Shown: in pieces, positions 15,734 to 24,853 of the stretch
Position numbering within the stretch: position 1 is the stretch's first letter
Layout: each line of letters starts with the position of its first letter
NCBI GenBank assembly: GCA_947497295.1
Contig: CANMFU010000003.1
Location: 62,001 to 126,000 of the forward strand
DNA from: an uncultured Roseovarius sp.
Lineage (GTDB): Bacteria > Pseudomonadota > Alphaproteobacteria > Rhodobacterales > Rhodobacteraceae
Reading direction: 5' to 3'
Length of the DNA: 64,000 nucleotides
Notes under the pieces: generated by a model
Seen by the model: the letters and a program-made list of their open reading frames with translations, nothing else
The model's database searches: none
Told to the model about the DNA's origin: nothing
Position numbers and translations under genes: made by a program

Positions 15734-17539
15734 ATGCCGATATTCAGACACACCGCCCTGCGCAGCGTGGCGCTGAGCGCCCTGATCGCAGGCACGCCCG
15801 CCCTGGCGCAGGACCAGCAGGCCGCCGATCTGATCGTGACCAACGCCGGGATGGTCTTCGCCGGCGGCGAAGCGTCCTCGGACACGACCGCATTTGCCGT
15901 GCGCGATGGCACCTTCGTCGCGCTGGGAAGCGATGACGAGATCGACGCCTATCGCGGCGACGAGACCCAAGTGATCGACGCAGGTGGCCGCACGATCATT
16001 CCGGGCCTCAACGACTCGCACTCGCACCAGATTCGCGGCGGGCGTTTTTACAATCTGGAGACCCGCTGGGATGGCATCCCGTCGCTGAAGGAGGCGCTGG
16101 AGCGCATCCGCACCGAGGCGGGCCGCGTGCCCGAGGGCGAATGGGTCCGCGTCATCGGCGGCTGGTCCCCCTTCCAGTTCGAGGAAGAGCGCATGCCGAC
16201 CGTGGAGGAGCTGAACGAGGTCGCCCCCGACACGCCCGTCTTCGTGCTCTATCTCTACAGCAAGGGCTTTCTCAATCAGGCCGGCGTCGAGGCGCTGGGA
16301 TACACGCCCGAGACCGAGACCGCAGACGGCAGCCGCATCGAATTCCTCGACGGCGGCGGCGCGATCTTGCACGCCGAGCCTAACCCCTCGATCCTCTACA
16401 AGACCATCGGCGCTCTGCCGCAGATGTCCGAGGAGGACATGGTCAACTCGACCAAGCAATATTACCGCGAGCTGAACCGCCTCGGCCTCACGTCGTCCAT
16501 CGACGCGGGCGGCGGCGGGCATGTCTTCCCCGAAGATTATGTCGGCTCGAAAAACATCGCCACCAATGACGGCCTGCCCCTGCGGATGAGCTATTATCTC
16601 TTCGCGCAGGATCCGGGTGGCGAGGTCGCCGAGTTCGAGACGTGGATCGCGAATAACGAGGTTGGCGTCAATCAGGACGTCCATCTGGACCATGGCTACG
16701 AATTGGACGGCGGCGGCGAATTTCTGGTTCACAGTGTCGGTGACTGGGAAAACTTCCTCGCCCCCGCGCCGGACATCTCGGAACGTGAGGACCCCCGCGG
16801 CGATCTGCACGAGGTCACCAGCCAGCTGGTCGAGGCCGGATGGCCCCTGCGCCAGCACGCCACCTACGGTGACAGCGTCGCGCTGATCATGGACGTGTTC
16901 GAGCAGGTCGCCGAAGAGCAGGGCAAATTCGCCCCCCGCTGGGCCATCGACCATGCCGAGACGGTGCGCGAGACGGAACTGGATCGCATCAAGGCCCTCG
17001 GCGGCGGCATCGCCATTCAGGACCGAATGGCCTTTGCCGGGGAGTATTTCGTCGAGCGCTACGGGGCCGAGGCGGCCCGCGCCGCGCCCCCGGTGCGCAA
17101 GATGCTGGATATGGGCATCCCCGTTGGCGCCGGCACGGACGGCACCCGCGTCAGCAGCTACAACCCCTGGCCGTCGCTCTACTGGCTGGTCACGGGTAAG
17201 ACCGTAGGCGGTCTGGAGCTGTGGGACGACGCCAACAAATTGACCCGCGAAGAGGCGCTGAGCATCTTCACCTCCGGCAGCGCGTGGTTCTCGCAGGAGG
17301 AAGGCGTCAAGGGCAAGATCGAGGAAGGCATGTATGCCGATTTCGCGATCCTGTCGGATGATTACTTCACCGTTCCCGAAGAGGACATCATGTCGCTGGA
17401 GGCGGTGCTGACCGTGACGGGCGGCAACGTGGTTTATGCGGATGACGCCTTTGCCGAGTTCGCGCCTGAGGCCCTACCCGAGGTCAGCCCCGACTGGTCG
17501 CCAGTCGTGACCTATCAAGACACGCTGAGCGCACGCTAA
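15734..17539 (+). CDS. Exported amidohydrolase, YtcJ-like (amidohydrolase family 3)
   Basis: The 601-residue protein starts with a signal peptide (MPIFRHTALRSVALSALIAG, cleavage near ALAQD). The amidohydrolase barrel has the metal site DSHSHQIRGG, further candidate ligands in RQHATYGD and WAIDHAETV, and GAGTDGTRVSSYNPW near the end of the barrel; ADFAILSDDYFTVPEEDI closes the second domain. It should hydrolyse a C-N bond in the periplasm; substrate unknown. The ATG at 15734 follows ACGGAGGAA. It pairs with the upstream exported YcaC-like hydrolase. Confidence 0.88.
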   Translation: MPIFRHTALRSVALSALIAGTPALAQDQQAADLIVTNAGMVFAGGEASSDTTAFAVRDGTFVALGSDDEIDAYRGDETQVIDAGGRTIIPGLNDSHSHQIRGGRFYNLETRWDGIPSLKEALERIRTEAGRVPEGEWVRVIGGWSPFQFEEERMPTVEELNEVAPDTPVFVLYLYSKGFLNQAGVEALGYTPETETADGSRIEFLDGGGAILHAEPNPSILYKTIGALPQMSEEDMVNSTKQYYRELNRLGLTSSIDAGGGGHVFPEDYVGSKNIATNDGLPLRMSYYLFAQDPGGEVAEFETWIANNEVGVNQDVHLDHGYELDGGGEFLVHSVGDWENFLAPAPDISEREDPRGDLHEVTSQLVEAGWPLRQHATYGDSVALIMDVFEQVAEEQGKFAPRWAIDHAETVRETELDRIKALGGGIAIQDRMAFAGEYFVERYGAEAARAAPPVRKMLDMGIPVGAGTDGTRVSSYNPWPSLYWLVTGKTVGGLELWDDANKLTREEALSIFTSGSAWFSQEEGVKGKIEEGMYADFAILSDDYFTVPEEDIMSLEAVLTVTGGNVVYADDAFAEFAPEALPEVSPDWSPVVTYQDTLSAR

Positions 17540-17545
17540 GCCTTG

Positions 17546-17573
17546 GCCGCCGCGCCTGCCCCGGCGCGGCGGC
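17546..17573 (+). terminator. GC-rich hairpin after the amidohydrolase gene
   Basis: GCCGCCGCGCC (17546-17556), loop TGCCCC, and GGCGCGGCGGC (17563-17573) form an 11-bp perfect stem six bases after the stop codon. No strong T-run follows. Probable transcript end. Confidence 0.6.
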
Positions 17574-17657
17574 ATCGTCCACATGGGCGGAGTTTTCGCC
17601 CGCAAGAGACCGGCAATGACGGTCTGCCCGGTGCCACGTCTCAAAGGAGAGGATACC

Positions 17658-18587
17658 ATGACCAAGACAGTCTCTGCCGCCATTCCCGGCCTGCATCACG
17701 TCACGGCCATTTCCGGACCGCCGCAGGACAATCTGAACTTCTGGGTCGGCACGCTGGGCCAGCGTCTGGTCAAACGGACCGTGAATTTCGACGATCCGGG
17801 CACCTATCACCTCTATTACGGCGACGCGGATGCCGCGCCCGGCTCGATCATGACGTTCTTTCCCTTCGTCGATGCCGGGCCGGGGCGCGCAGGCGCAGGG
17901 ATGGCCTCCGCCGTCGCCTATGCTGTGCCGGATCTGGACAAACGGATGATGGACCTCGCTGGGGCGGCCGTCGATTTCGAAGGCCCGTTCGAGCGGTTCG
18001 GCGAGCGCGCCATCGCGCTGCGCGATCCGGATGGCTTGCGCGTCGAGATCATCGAGGGCGGGGCCCGCGACGAGGGCTTTCATTCGGTGACGCTGTGGCT
18101 GGACGATCTCGCCGCCACCGCCAACGTGCTGGAGGCGATGGGCTACGAACGCGTAGCCGATGACGAAACCGCGACCGGCGGCACCGGCGGGACGGGGACG
18201 CGCGTGCGCTACCGCTCCACCGACCCTGAACGCGGCTCGGCGGTGGATTTGATGACATCGGATGCCCGTTCTACCGGGCGGCCCGGTGCGGGTACGATTC
18301 ACCACGTCGCATTTCGCGCACGTGACGCGGGCGAACAACTGGCCTGGCGCGAGCGGCTGGCGGCGATTGGCATGCGGGTGACGCCCGTGATCGACCGGCA
18401 GTATTTCGATGCGATCTATTTCCAGACGCCCGGCGGTATCCTCTTCGAGATCGCGACCGATCCACCGGGTTTCGCGGTGGACGAGGATCCTGCGCATCTG
18501 GGCGAGGCGCTGAAGCTGCCCGAGGAATACGAGGCGCACCGCGCCCGTATCGAGCAGGTGCTGCCGCAGATCCGGGTGCCGTCATGA
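17658..18587 (+). CDS. Ring-cleaving dioxygenase, VOC/glyoxalase superfamily (second MhqO-like copy)
   Basis: The 309-residue paralogue of the gene at 13158 has the same two VOC modules: PGLHHVTAISG, TIHHVAFRARD and GGILFEIATDPPGF hold the likely metal ligands, and [14 protein letters not shown] ends it. The ATG at 17658 follows AAAGGAGAGG. It overlaps the next start by four bases (ATGA). A dioxygenase coupled to a carboxylesterase matches the Bacillus mhqO/mhqD pair of the hydroquinone regulon. The middle has a short Gly/Thr-rich insertion (TGGTGGTGT). Confidence 0.9.
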   Translation: MTKTVSAAIPGLHHVTAISGPPQDNLNFWVGTLGQRLVKRTVNFDDPGTYHLYYGDADAAPGSIMTFFPFVDAGPGRAGAGMASAVAYAVPDLDKRMMDLAGAAVDFEGPFERFGERAIALRDPDGLRVEIIEGGARDEGFHSVTLWLDDLAATANVLEAMGYERVADDETATGGTGGTGTRVRYRSTDPERGSAVDLMTSDARSTGRPGAGTIHHVAFRARDAGEQLAWRERLAAIGMRVTPVIDRQYFDAIYFQTPGGILFEIATDPPGFAVDEDPAHLGEALKLPEEYEAHRARIEQVLPQIRVPS

Positions 18588-19291
18588 GTGCCAGGATCGG
18601 AGGCCGTACGGGCGGCACCGGCCCGCACTCAGGGCAACGGCTGGCTGTTGCCGGCGCCCCGCTCAGCCGTGCGCGGCTGGCTGTCATCATGCTGCACGGG
18701 CGGGGCGGATCGCCGGAGGACATGATCGGGCTGGCCGATCACCTCGCCTTGCCGGACCTTGCGGTGCTGGCATCTGAGGCGGCGGACCGCTCGTGGTGGC
18801 CGGACTCGTTCCTCGCCCCGCTCAGCGCGAACGAGCCGGGGCTGGGCAGCGGGCTGAGCGTGGTCGAGGCGCTGCTGGAGGGTCTCGCATCCGAGGGCTT
18901 TGGACCGGAGCGCATCGCGCTGGTCGGCTTCAGCCAGGGCGCCTGCCTCGCCGTCGAGGCGGCGGCGCGGCACGCGCGGCCGTTCCGCGCCGTCGCGGCC
19001 CTGTCGGGCGGGCTAGTCGGAACCGCAGAGGCGGGTGGCGCGCCGCAGGACGATCTGTATGGTCGGCCTGCAAAACGCTTTGACTATGACGGCCGGCTGG
19101 ACGGCGTGCCCGTCCTGCTGGGCTGTCACGAGCGCGACCCGCACATCCCGCTTGCCCGTGTGCGCAAAAGCGAAAGCGTACTGGGTGCGATGGGCGCAGA
19201 CGTCGATACGATTGTCATTCCCGGCGCCGGTCATGGTATCATCGCAGATGAGGCCGCCTGGCTGCGCAAGCATCTGAATGATGCCACATGA
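18584..19291 (+). CDS. Phospholipase/carboxylesterase (MhqD-like alpha/beta hydrolase)
   Basis: The 235-residue alpha/beta hydrolase has MLHGRGGSPEDM (oxyanion loop), nucleophile Ser in LVGFSQGACLA, Asp in GCHERDPHIPL and His in GAGHGI, a complete catalytic triad. It overlaps the upstream dioxygenase by four bases, so the two are translated together. In Bacillus the equivalent pair is induced by hydroquinones; the esterase may act on a ring-cleavage product, but its substrate is not known. Confidence 0.88.
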   Translation: MSARIGGRTGGTGPHSGQRLAVAGAPLSRARLAVIMLHGRGGSPEDMIGLADHLALPDLAVLASEAADRSWWPDSFLAPLSANEPGLGSGLSVVEALLEGLASEGFGPERIALVGFSQGACLAVEAAARHARPFRAVAALSGGLVGTAEAGGAPQDDLYGRPAKRFDYDGRLDGVPVLLGCHERDPHIPLARVRKSESVLGAMGADVDTIVIPGAGHGIIADEAAWLRKHLNDAT

Positions 19292-19302
19292 AGGAGGGAC
19301 CG

Positions 19303-19596
19303 ATGAGCGACAGGATCGAGATCACGCTTGAGGAAGGTGAAACCAAAGGGCGCTACGTTACGGTGGTGGATGGTCACGAGGCGGAAATGACCTATTCCCG
19401 TCTGGGTGGAACCACCATCATCATCGACCACACCGGCGTGCCCGATGCCCTGCGCGGGCTGGGCGTGGGCCAGGCCCTCGTGCAGCGCGGCGTCGAGGAT
19501 GCCCGTGCCAAGGGTCTGAAAATCGTCCCTCTCTGCCCCTTCGCCAAGGCGCAGATCAACAGACACCCCGAATGGCAGGACGTCCTGAACGACTGA
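19303..19596 (+). CDS. Small GNAT-type N-acetyltransferase (YjdJ-like)
   Basis: The 97-residue protein has the short GNAT fold of the YjdJ group: GRYVTVVDGHEAEMTYSR, the acetyl-CoA loop LRGLGVGQALVQRGVEDAR and LKIVPLCPFAKAQINRHPEW, where the Cys-Pro-Phe segment is typical. The ATG at 19303 follows AAGGAGGGACC, better than the ATG five codons upstream. Substrate unknown. It is 11 nt behind the esterase and probably in the same operon. Confidence 0.85.
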   Translation: MSDRIEITLEEGETKGRYVTVVDGHEAEMTYSRLGGTTIIIDHTGVPDALRGLGVGQALVQRGVEDARAKGLKIVPLCPFAKAQINRHPEWQDVLND

Positions 19597-19635
19597 CGCC
19601 TCTGCCCCCATGCATCCACCAGAAAGGACCACCCC

Positions 19636-20613
19636 ATGAGCTGGAGCCCCTGCCCCGATCCCGTCCCCGGAGACCGCGAGACAACCGACGCCATCGAAAC
19701 CCTGATCGTGCCGCGCGCCGTCGATCTGGGCGAGATGGAGGTGCGCCGCGCGCTGCCCTCGACGAAACGCCAGATGGTCGGCCCGTTCATCTTCTTCGAC
19801 CAGATGGGCCCTGCCGAATTCCTGACCGACGAGGGGATCGACGTGCGGCCGCACCCGCATATCAACCTCGCCACGCTGACCTATCTGTTTGAGGGGCAGA
19901 TCCATCACCGCGATAGCCTCGGCACCGATATGGCGATCGAGCCGGGCGCGGTGAACTGGATGAAGGCGGGCCGCGGCATCGTCCATTCCGAGCGCACCGC
20001 GCCTGAGCGGCTGAAGACCGGCCAGCGCCTCTTTGGCATTCAGACATGGATGGCCCTGCCCGAGAATGAGGAGGAATCCGATCCGGCCTTCATGCATCAC
20101 GGCAAGACGGATCTGCCCATGGTCGAGGCCGAAGGGCTGAAGGCGCGGCTGATCGCCGGATCGGCCTTCGGCGCGACCTCGCCGCTCAAGACCGCCTCCG
20201 ATACGCTCTATGGCGATGTGACCCTCGCGCCCGGCGCCCGCGCGCCGATTGCCGCAAATACCGAGGAACGCGCGCTCTACACGATCAAGGGCAAGATCGA
20301 GGTGGCGGGCGACGTATTCGAGCCCGGTCAACTGCTGGTACTGCGCCCCGGCGACGAGATCACCGTCAAAGCCCTGCCCGACGGGACCGGCGATCATGCG
20401 CGCTTCATGCTGTTCGGCGGCGCGCCGATGGAAGGGCCGCGCTATATCTGGTGGAATTTCGTCTCGTCACGGGCGGACCGGATCGAGCAGGCCAAGGAGG
20501 AATGGGCGCGCGGCCGGTTCGAGACCGTGCCAGGCGACGAGGAAGAGTTCATCCCTCTGCCCCAGGACAACACCAAGCCACGCCGCGCCGTTGGCGGAGT
20601 GCATTACCCGTGA
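19636..20613 (+). CDS. Pirin-family bicupin
   Basis: The 325-residue pirin has the N-terminal cupin with metal ligands in VRPHPHINLATLTYLFEGQIHHRDSLG, followed by GRGIVHSERT and the C-terminal cupin with LRPGDEITVKA. Pirins of this type often have quercetinase activity, cleaving flavonols with oxygen, and are linked to redox stress. The C-terminal TKPRRAVGGVHYP is intact. Its TGA overlaps a GTG start of the antiporter gene (GTGA), so the two are likely translationally coupled. Confidence 0.92.
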   Translation: MSWSPCPDPVPGDRETTDAIETLIVPRAVDLGEMEVRRALPSTKRQMVGPFIFFDQMGPAEFLTDEGIDVRPHPHINLATLTYLFEGQIHHRDSLGTDMAIEPGAVNWMKAGRGIVHSERTAPERLKTGQRLFGIQTWMALPENEEESDPAFMHHGKTDLPMVEAEGLKARLIAGSAFGATSPLKTASDTLYGDVTLAPGARAPIAANTEERALYTIKGKIEVAGDVFEPGQLLVLRPGDEITVKALPDGTGDHARFMLFGGAPMEGPRYIWWNFVSSRADRIEQAKEEWARGRFETVPGDEEEFIPLPQDNTKPRRAVGGVHYP

Positions 20614-22508
20614 CAGCACGCATTGCCCTGCCGGTCGCCGCCGCCCTCGCGGTGGCGGCCGGCACCTCCGCCCATGCCGCAGGCCCCGCCGGGCAGCCGG
20701 CCCTTTTCGGCCTTGTCGGCATGGAGCTGGCCTTCCTCGAGGCGCTCATTCTGATCGCGCTGGCCTGCATCTGCGTGCCGCTGTCGCGCGCACTGGGGCT
20801 GGGCACGGTGATCGGCTATCTCGCCGCGGGGGTCATCGCGGGGATCGGCCTGCCGATATCTTTCGCCCGTGAGCCCCGAGAGCTTTTGCACTTTGCCGAG
20901 TTCGGCGTGGTCCTTTTCCTCTTCGTCATCGGGCTGGAATTCCGCCCTGCCCGCCTGTGGGAAATGCGCGGCACCATCTTTGGCCGCGGCCTGTCGCAGG
21001 TCATGGCCTGCGCGGCGCTGCTGACGGTCGCAGCCCTCCTTTATGGCCTCGACTGGCGCGCGGCACTGATCGTGGGTCTTGGCCTTGCGCTGTCCTCGAC
21101 CGCGCTGGTCATGCGCGGGATTGACGAGAGCGGCGAACGCAACACCCCTTTCGGACAGACCGCCATCGCGGTTCTGCTGTTCGAGGATCTGGCCATCGTG
21201 CCCTTCCTGCTGCTGGTCACGCTGCTGGCGCCATCGGGCGCAGAGGCGACGCTGGCGGATAACGCCTCGGCGGTTGCCATCGGTGTCGGTGCCATCGCAC
21301 TCCTGATCGTCATCGGACGCTATGCGCTCGACCCGATGTTCCGCGTCATCGCCCGCACCCGCACGCCCGAATTGATGACGGCGGCCGCCCTCGGCGTGGT
21401 GGTCTTTGCCGCGCTCATCATGGCGTCGGCGGGTCTGTCTTACGCGATGGGCGCGTTCATCGCCGGGGTGATGCTGGCCGAATCCTCCTACCGGCATGAG
21501 ATCGAGGCGGATATCGAGCCGTTTCGCGGCCTCTTCATGGGCCTCTTCTTCGTCGCGGTGGGCCTCTCGCTCGATCAGGGGGCGGTGGCCGAGAATTGGC
21601 TGGTGATCCTGCTTGCCGTGCCGGTGACGGTCGCGCTCAAGGGGATCGGGGCCTACGTCGTCAACCGCGCCTTCGGCACGCCGCACGCGGTTGCCCTGCG
21701 CATTGCATTTGCCATGGGGCAGCACGGCGAATTCGGCTTTGTCCTATTTTCCGCTGCCAGTTCCGCGCTGATCCTGCCGGGGGACGTGGCCTCAATTGTG
21801 GTGGCGGTCGTCACACTGTCGATGGCCGTCTCATCACAGTCCGAGCGCGCCTACCGCCTGGTCATGGGGCGGGGCGAGCGCGAGGTCATTGACGAGGATT
21901 ACTCCGACGCCCAAGGATCGGTATTGATCATCGGATTTGGCCGCGTCGGCCAACTGATCGCGCAGCCCCTGATCGCAGAAGACATCACCGTGACGCTGCT
22001 GGATCACGACGCGGACCGCATCCGCGAAGCCAAACGTTTTAACGAGCGGGTGCATTTCGGCGTTGGCACGCGGGCCGAGGTGCTGGAGGCGGCCGGAGCG
22101 TCAACTGCGCGGGCTATCGTGGTCGCCACGGATGATCCGGAAACGACGCTTCGCATCGTTCAGATCGCGCAGCAGCGGTTCCCGAACGCGGCCCTTATGG
22201 CGCGCGCGCATGATCGCATCCACGCGGTTCGGCTGGCCGGCGCCGGGGTGCCTGCGGACGCGATTATCCGCGAGACGCGGCTGTCTGCCCTCGCACTGGG
22301 CGAGGTGACATTGCACAGCCTTGGCTATTCCAGAGAAGAGGCCCGCGAGGTCATCGCGCGAGTAAAGGATCGCGACACGGCACGCCTCGCCGAGCAGATC
22401 GTTGCCGGCCGTGATGCAGACGCGCGCGATGCCATCGTTGCCGCCATCGCGCCCGAACCGCTTGGCCGCACATCCGAGGGTATCTCGACGACAGGCACAG
22501 ATACGTAA
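20610..22508 (+). CDS. CPA2-family K+/H+ antiporter with TrkA-N domain (KefB/KefC-like)
   Basis: Inner-membrane K+ efflux antiporter. About twelve helices fill residues ~30-420 (GYLAAGVIAGIGLP, GLGLALSSTALVMRGIDE, MGQHGEFGFVLFSAA), followed by an NAD-binding TrkA-N domain with GFGRVGQLIAQPLIAED and ATDDPETTLRIVQIAQ. Kef proteins are held shut by glutathione and opened by glutathione conjugates, acidifying the cytoplasm against electrophiles. That fits the GSTs and dioxygenases nearby. The start chosen is GTG at 20610, overlapping the pirin stop by four bases; 632 aa is near the family length. Confidence 0.9.
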   Translation: MTARIALPVAAALAVAAGTSAHAAGPAGQPALFGLVGMELAFLEALILIALACICVPLSRALGLGTVIGYLAAGVIAGIGLPISFAREPRELLHFAEFGVVLFLFVIGLEFRPARLWEMRGTIFGRGLSQVMACAALLTVAALLYGLDWRAALIVGLGLALSSTALVMRGIDESGERNTPFGQTAIAVLLFEDLAIVPFLLLVTLLAPSGAEATLADNASAVAIGVGAIALLIVIGRYALDPMFRVIARTRTPELMTAAALGVVVFAALIMASAGLSYAMGAFIAGVMLAESSYRHEIEADIEPFRGLFMGLFFVAVGLSLDQGAVAENWLVILLAVPVTVALKGIGAYVVNRAFGTPHAVALRIAFAMGQHGEFGFVLFSAASSALILPGDVASIVVAVVTLSMAVSSQSERAYRLVMGRGEREVIDEDYSDAQGSVLIIGFGRVGQLIAQPLIAEDITVTLLDHDADRIREAKRFNERVHFGVGTRAEVLEAAGASTARAIVVATDDPETTLRIVQIAQQRFPNAALMARAHDRIHAVRLAGAGVPADAIIRETRLSALALGEVTLHSLGYSREEAREVIARVKDRDTARLAEQIVAGRDADARDAIVAAIAPEPLGRTSEGISTTGTDT

Positions 22509-22610
22509 GGACAGCGTGATGCAGGTGGCATGGAGCTGGTTCATCACCCTGCCGTCAAACGGAACCGGACAATTTCCAGAAGGTTGAACCCTTAGAGAAA
22601 GGAAATTCAA

Positions 22611-23363
22611 ATGTTTTCACTGGCTGACAAGACAATGCTGGTCACAGGTGCCGCTGGCGGCATCGGCACCGCGATGTGCAAGGTTCTCGCCGGTCTCGGT
22701 GCGAGGGTCGCGCTGACGGATCTGGAGGACAGCGGAGGCCGGGATGCCGCCGCCGAGCTGGGCGATCAGGTCACCTTCTATCCGATGGACGTCACCGATA
22801 GCGGCGATATCGACAAGACGATGGACCGCATTGAGGCCGATCTTGGCCCGCTGTCGGGTGTTGTTGCCAATGCCGGTATCGCACCCACGGGGCCAACGAT
22901 GGAGTATTCACAGGAAACATGGGACAAGGTCATCGCCATCAACCAGACCGGCGTTTTCCTGACCGCCCAGCAGGCCGCACGGCGGATGGACAAGCACGGC
23001 GGCGGCGCGATGGTTCTGACATCGTCCATCGCCGGTATCTCGGTGGTGCATCCCGAGCGGCACATTGCGTATGGCGCGTCCAAGGCCGCTGTTGCGCATA
23101 TGGCGGCGCTGATGGGCGTGGAATGGGCAACCAAGAACATCCGCGTCAACGCATTGGCGCCGGGATATGTTGATACGTCCATACTCGACGGCGTGAAAAA
23201 GGACGATCCCGAGATGTTCGAGGAATGGGTTGCCGCAATGCCGATCAAACGCGTCCTGTGCCCCGAGGAAATCGCCAATGTCGCGGCGTTCCTTCTGTCA
23301 GACGCGGCCAGTGCGATCACGGGCGCTACGATCGCCGCCGATGGTGGCTATTCAAAGGCGTGA
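22611..23363 (+). CDS. Short-chain dehydrogenase/reductase
   Basis: A 250-residue classical SDR: NAD(P)-binding TGAAGGIGTAM (residues 12-22), NAG at VVANAGIAPT, catalytic Ser in LTSSIAGIS, YGASK with the catalytic Tyr and Lys, and APGYVDTSILDG after it. Asp in TDLEDSGGRD at the end of beta-2 points to NAD(H). The start follows AGAAAGGAAA. Substrate not predicted. Confidence 0.9.
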   Translation: MFSLADKTMLVTGAAGGIGTAMCKVLAGLGARVALTDLEDSGGRDAAAELGDQVTFYPMDVTDSGDIDKTMDRIEADLGPLSGVVANAGIAPTGPTMEYSQETWDKVIAINQTGVFLTAQQAARRMDKHGGGAMVLTSSIAGISVVHPERHIAYGASKAAVAHMAALMGVEWATKNIRVNALAPGYVDTSILDGVKKDDPEMFEEWVAAMPIKRVLCPEEIANVAAFLLSDAASAITGATIAADGGYSKA

Positions 23364-23436
23364 CAGCCGCGTGACGACTTATCGCCTTGCCGGTCGCTAA
23401 TCTGCCGGGAACGGCTTTGGCCAAATGGAGCATCCC

Positions 23437-23979
23437 ATGACCACAATATCCGACAGCCACGACCGTTACGGGTTTGTAAGCCGCATCCTGCACTGGGGCA
23501 TGGCGGCCCTTTTCGCGGCCCAATTCCTGTCCGCTGGCCTGCATTACGCGCTGCCTCGTGATCATCCGGTGCGCGACTTTTTCTGGAGCTATCACTACAC
23601 CGTGGGCGCAACGCTGTTCCTGCTGGTTCTGCTGCGGGGGATCTGGGGATTGGCGAATATGCGGCAACGTCCCACGCATCCGGGCCTTATCGGCCGGGCA
23701 GCTGTTGCCGGGCATCTGGCGATGTATGTCCTCATGGTGGTCGTTCCGTCGGTAAGGCTCATCGCCGCCGCCGGCAGTAAAAGCGGGTTCAGCTATCTCG
23801 GCATTCAGATATTCCCCGCCCGCGATACCGAAGTCGCGTGGATGACCTCCTTGGCCGAATGGCATGGCGAAATGGGCTGGATATTGGCCTTTTTGATACT
23901 GGGCCACATCACGATGGCAATCGGATGGCATCATCTGATCAAACGTGACGGCACTCTGGAGCGGATGACAGGCAAATAG
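23437..23979 (+). CDS. Cytochrome b561-type membrane protein
   Basis: A 180-residue protein with four transmembrane helices. Likely haem ligands are His in RILHWGMAALF, SYHYTVGATLF, AVAGHLAMYVLM and LAEWHGEMGWILAFLILGHITM. Bacterial b561 proteins move electrons from quinol pools, and CybB-like members oxidise superoxide. The start at 23437 gives the usual DRYGFVSRILHW opening; an in-frame ATG lies four codons upstream. It is 73 nt after the SDR. Confidence 0.9.
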   Translation: MTTISDSHDRYGFVSRILHWGMAALFAAQFLSAGLHYALPRDHPVRDFFWSYHYTVGATLFLLVLLRGIWGLANMRQRPTHPGLIGRAAVAGHLAMYVLMVVVPSVRLIAAAGSKSGFSYLGIQIFPARDTEVAWMTSLAEWHGEMGWILAFLILGHITMAIGWHHLIKRDGTLERMTGK

Positions 23980-24091
23980 TGTCAAACCGTCTGTGCCGAA
24001 CATCGCGACATCCGAGATGCGGATCATCCCTTTCCGGATTTTCAGAAATGACTGCCACCAGATGGCGCGCATGATCGAGAGGACTTAAAAC

Positions 24092-24853
24092 ATGGCAGAA
24101 CAAATAATCGAACTGACCGATGACTTCTGGAACATCCGGGGCGATTTGCGGATGGCTGGGATCCTCAATGTCGGCACGCAATGCTCCCTCGTCAGGCTGG
24201 GCGAGGGGCGGTTTGTCTTTCTCGACAGCTATACGCTAACGGGCGACATCCGCGAGCGTGTGATGGCGCTGACCGATCAGGGCCGCGCGGTCGAGGCGGT
24301 GCTGAACGTTCATCCGTTCCATACGCTGCACTGCGCGCAGATGGCCAAGGATTTCCCCTCGGCCACCTTCTACGGATCTTCCCGCCATGCCGTGGAAGTT
24401 CCAGAAGTGTCCTGGGCGCCCGATAAGGTCGAAGCCGATGCCGTCCGTGCACGCTACCCCGAGCTTGCGTTCTCACTGCCGGACGGCATCGACTACATCA
24501 GCGATATCGACGGGGTCCACGCCGGATCGCTGCTGGTCTTTCACCCGCCCAGCGGGGCGCTGCATGTCGATGATACCTTCAACGTCCTGCCCGTGCCGGA
24601 GATCATGCACAAAGTCTTGCCGATCCCGCGCATCGCCTTCCACCCCAAGCTGGAGGATGCCTTGGACAGCGCCCCGGATGCCGGCGCGCGTTTCTGCGAC
24701 TGGGCCGAGCGGATCGCGGCGGACTGGTCGGCAACGCGGACGCTCTGCGCCGCACATTCCGCGCTCAGCCGTTTCGAGGACGGTGCATTTTCGACAGCCC
24801 TGCGCGCGACGATCAGCAAGGCACGGCCCAAGCTTGCCAAAGCACGCGCATGA
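24092..24853 (+). CDS. Metallo-beta-lactamase-like protein with altered metal motif
   Basis: The 253-residue protein resembles metallo-hydrolase-fold proteins: LVRLGEGRFVFLDSYTL near the start, a region equivalent to the metal motif reading LNVHPFHTLHCAQMAKDF, then YGSSRHAVEV and LLVFHPPSGALHVDDTFNV. The standard HxHxDH is not present (HPFHTLH instead), so full two-metal hydrolysis is doubtful. No signal peptide. The stop overlaps the ATG of the next gene (ATGA), so they are translationally coupled. Function unassigned. Confidence 0.6.
   Translation: MAEQIIELTDDFWNIRGDLRMAGILNVGTQCSLVRLGEGRFVFLDSYTLTGDIRERVMALTDQGRAVEAVLNVHPFHTLHCAQMAKDFPSATFYGSSRHAVEVPEVSWAPDKVEADAVRARYPELAFSLPDGIDYISDIDGVHAGSLLVFHPPSGALHVDDTFNVLPVPEIMHKVLPIPRIAFHPKLEDALDSAPDAGARFCDWAERIAADWSATRTLCAAHSALSRFEDGAFSTALRATISKARPKLAKARA

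Noticed and set aside
15053-16954. 633-codon open frame on the minus strand
   Set aside because: It lies antisense to the two exported hydrolases, whose motifs and signal peptides are clear.
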